Shown piece by piece: positions 15,491 to 17,972 of a stretch of 17,972 nt of DNA. Below the pieces are notes generated by a model, which was not told where the DNA came from, did not search any database, and worked only from the letters and a program-made list of their open reading frames with translations. Source of the stretch: Carex sylvatica (taxonomy: Eukaryota > Streptophyta > Magnoliopsida > Poales > Cyperaceae); the NCBI GenBank assembly GCA_964058845.1, contig CAXKVR010000685.1, forward strand, positions 1 to 17,972. Reading direction: 5' to 3'. The stretch's first letter is position 1. Each line of letters starts with the position of its first letter. The translations under genes were made by a program, and so were the position numbers.

Positions 15491-17972
15491 TCATTTATCA
15501 CATATAACTATTCCCATTCTTTCGACATCTTCGTGAAATATCTTGGGTGGTAATTCTTTCGTCAAAGGATCAGCTATCATCATCTTTGTGCTTATATGTT
15601 GTATTGCTATTGTTTGTTTCTGTACTTCTTCTTTCACGGCAAAGTACTTAATCTCCATGTGCTTGGCATCTTTGGAGTACTTGTCATTTTTGCTAAAGAA
15701 GACTGCTGTAGAATAATCGCAATAAATCTTCAGCGGCTTGGCAATGTTGTCGACAATTCCAAGTCCTGAAATAAAATTTCGCAGCCATAGTCCTTGTACC
15801 ATGGCTTCAAAACATGCAACGAACTCAGCTTCCATAGTGGATGCAGCGATTACCGTCTGCTTCGCACTTTTCCATGAAATTGCTCCGCTGGCTAGAAGAT
15901 ATACATATCCGCAAGTGGATTTTCATATATCGCAACACCCGGCATAGTCTGAATCTGAATAACTAACTGTCTCTAAGTAGTTTGATCTCCTATACATCAA
16001 CATGTGATCTTTAGTACCTTGAAGATATCGTAAAACTTTCTTTGCTGCCTTCCAATGTTCTATTCCATGATTGTTTGATAACGTCCAAGAATTCCTACAG
16101 CAAAACTGATATCTGGTCTTGTACAAGTTTGTGCAAACATTAAACTACCCACAATGGAAGCATAAGGAATATTATTCATTTCTTCATTTTCCAATTCATT
16201 TTTAGGACATTGATATAAACTAAATTTATTCCCTTTCTGAATCGGTACCTTACCAGCTGAACATTTATCCATCTTAAATCTCTCGAGAATCTTATTAATA
16301 TATGTTTTCTGAGACAAACCTAACAAATCTTGTGATCGATCACGAAATATTTCTATTCCTATCACATAGTTCGCCTCGCTCATATCTTTCATTTCGAAAT
16401 TCTTTGAGAGAAAATTCTTGGTGCTTTTCATCATACCAAGATCATTAGTCGCAAGTAAAATATCGTCAACATATAGAACTAGAAACATTAGCTTACTCCC
16501 ACTGACCTTCAAGTATATACAACGATCAATAATATTTTCCTTAAAACTAAAAGAAGTAATCACATTATTGAACTTGAGATACCATTGTTGTGATGCTTGT
16601 TTTAGTCCATATATCGACCTTTTCAATTTGCAAACCATATCATTTTCCCCAATTAAAAAGCCATCGGGCTGATCCATGTAGACTTCCTCTTCGAGTTCTC
16701 CGTTCAAAAAAGCCATGATGATATGCAAAGAATATTTCTTAGAGACGGACGAAAATGTCTCTTTATAATCAATGTCGTCTTTCTGAGTGAAATCTTTGGC
16801 AACCAGTCTAGCTTTATATCGTTCAATTTTGTCTTTTGAGTCACGTTTAATCGTAAAGATCCATTTACATCCAACTTGCTTGGAATCGTGAGGCAATTTG
16901 ACGAGATTCCAAACTTGATTTTGTTCCGTAGATTTTAACTCGTCTTTCATGGCATCAATCCATTTATCAGATTCTTCACATTCAATAGCTTTCTTGTATG
17001 AAACCAGATCATCAATTGCAGAATCAATTTCATATTCTTGTAGATAAACCAAATAATCGTCAGATATAACTGATCTCCGTTCACGGGTAGACCTTCTTAA
17101 TGTTATATCATTTGGTTCAACTACATCATCAACAACGATGTCATCAATCAGAATATCTTTAGTAGTAGTTGGTTGTTCTAGAACAGTCGGAATAATTACT
17201 TTCGAAACAACAGTCAGAACAACTACTTTCAAAACAACAGACAAAAGAACAGTAACTTATTTTGTAATTTCCTGAAGATCAAAATTATACTGATCAGAAC
17301 TTCTTGCACTGACTTCAGCATTCTCGATGAAACATGCATTTTCAGATTCAACAATTCTCGTGCTATGATTCGGACAGTAAAATCTAAAACCTTTGGATTT
17401 CTCTGGATATCCAATAAAGAATCCGCTAACAGTTCTGAAATCTAATTTTTTTTTCGTGTGGGTTATACAAACGTATCTCCGCAGGACAACCCCATACATG
17501 TATATGATGCAAACTAGGTTTCCTTCCCGTCCACAGTTCGAAAGGAGTCCTTTCTACTGCCTTACTTGGAACCCGATTTAGTAAATACATGGCGGTCTTA
17601 AGTTCATATATCCACAAATATTTAGGCACAGTTGAGTGACTGAGCATACTCCGAACCATTTTCATAAGTGTTCCGTTATGACGTTCAGTAACACTATTTT
17701 GTTGTGGTGTGCCGGGCATAGTGTATTGCACACATATACATATACCACGTTTTTCTAATAATTTAGTAAAGGGTCCAGGATTTTGTCCTGATTATCATAT
17801 CTACAATAAAATTCTCCACCGCGATCAGATTGAATGATTTTCATTTGTTTTTCTAACTGTCTTTCAACCTCATTTATAAACACCTTTAATGCATCAATAG
17901 ATTATGATTTCTCATTTAGAAGATAAACAAACCCATAACGTGAAAAATCATCGATGAAGGTGATGAAATAAT
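15491..17972 (-). pseudogene. Ty1/copia (Tnt1/Tork-like) pol remnant: integrase, RT, RNase H
   Basis: Domain order integrase-RT-RNase H places it in Ty1/copia; the wording is closest to Tnt1-94-like polyproteins. Integrase (from the window edge to about 17260): FIDDFSRYG, SDRGGE and NSVTERHNGT carry the D-D-E residues, then WTGRKPSLHHIHVWGC and FFIGYPEKSKGFRFYC. RT (about 17000-16150): VGCKWIFTIKRDSK, YKARLVAKDFTQ, FLNGELEEEVYM, IYGLKQAS, YVDDILLA (16473-16450). RNase H (16080-15491): [41 protein letters not shown]. Damage: stops at 17912-17914, 17257-17259 and 15923-15925; frameshifts near 17788, in the T-run 17446-17454 and near 16072-16085; and an in-frame deletion at about 16711 removing RT motif A. 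gag, protease and the integrase zinc finger lie beyond the window. Non-autonomous. Confidence 0.93.

Noticed and set aside
16418..16672. Plus-strand open frame of 84 codons
   Set aside because: It is antisense to the copia reverse transcriptase, which has unmistakable RT motifs.

Overview
The window looks like intergenic DNA from a flowering plant, most likely a eudicot. It is strongly AT-rich, its introns use GT-AG sites with T-rich acceptors, and nearly every recognisable protein segment belongs to a plant transposable-element family: a MuDR-type MULE transposase, a plant mobile domain (PMD) protein, a LINE zinc-binding reverse transcriptase C-terminus, and a Tnt1/Tork-like Ty1/copia polyprotein. 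No intact protein-coding gene was found. Almost every coding stretch carries stops or frameshifts. The species cannot be named from the sequence alone.

Layout. 1-850: terminal exons of an unrecognised plant gene, probably decayed (+). 850-2190: AT-rich spacer with small hairpins and a hAT-like end near 1732. 2194-3560: N-terminal part of a MULE transposase (+), with a five-copy His/Tyr-rich 33-bp repeat, four internal stops and two frameshifts, cut off before the catalytic domain. 3560-4860: unclassified repeat with 13-bp palindromes in 21-bp register. About 5160-6253: PMD pseudogene (-). 6260-7290: very AT-rich DNA with two tandem arrays. 7286-7552: GC-rich island that reads as a CT-rich leader on the minus strand. 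7557-7702: four tandem hairpin units. About 7905-8095: hAT-like MITE end. 8989-9149 and 11689-11898: two exon-like pieces of an unrecognised plant gene (+), separated by DNA that includes an LTR-like stretch (about 10100-11217). 12022-12381: nested duplications. 12854-14208: possible minus-strand exons. 13233-13823: a 5'-truncated LINE bounded by a perfect 16-bp target duplication. 14402-17972: the 3' half of a Ty1/copia element on the minus strand (3' LTR, polypurine tract, RNase H, RT, integrase), running off the right edge.

How the parts relate. The MULE transposase remnant and the PMD gene face each other between about 2.0 and 7.8 kb, which recalls the convergent two-gene plan of autonomous Mu elements. 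Most internal stops are of the kind produced by C-to-T decay of methylated DNA. The copia element has lost, by deletion, the reverse transcriptase motif that carries the first catalytic aspartate, so this copy cannot be autonomous. Everything here rests on reading translations and repeats by eye; no database search was possible.
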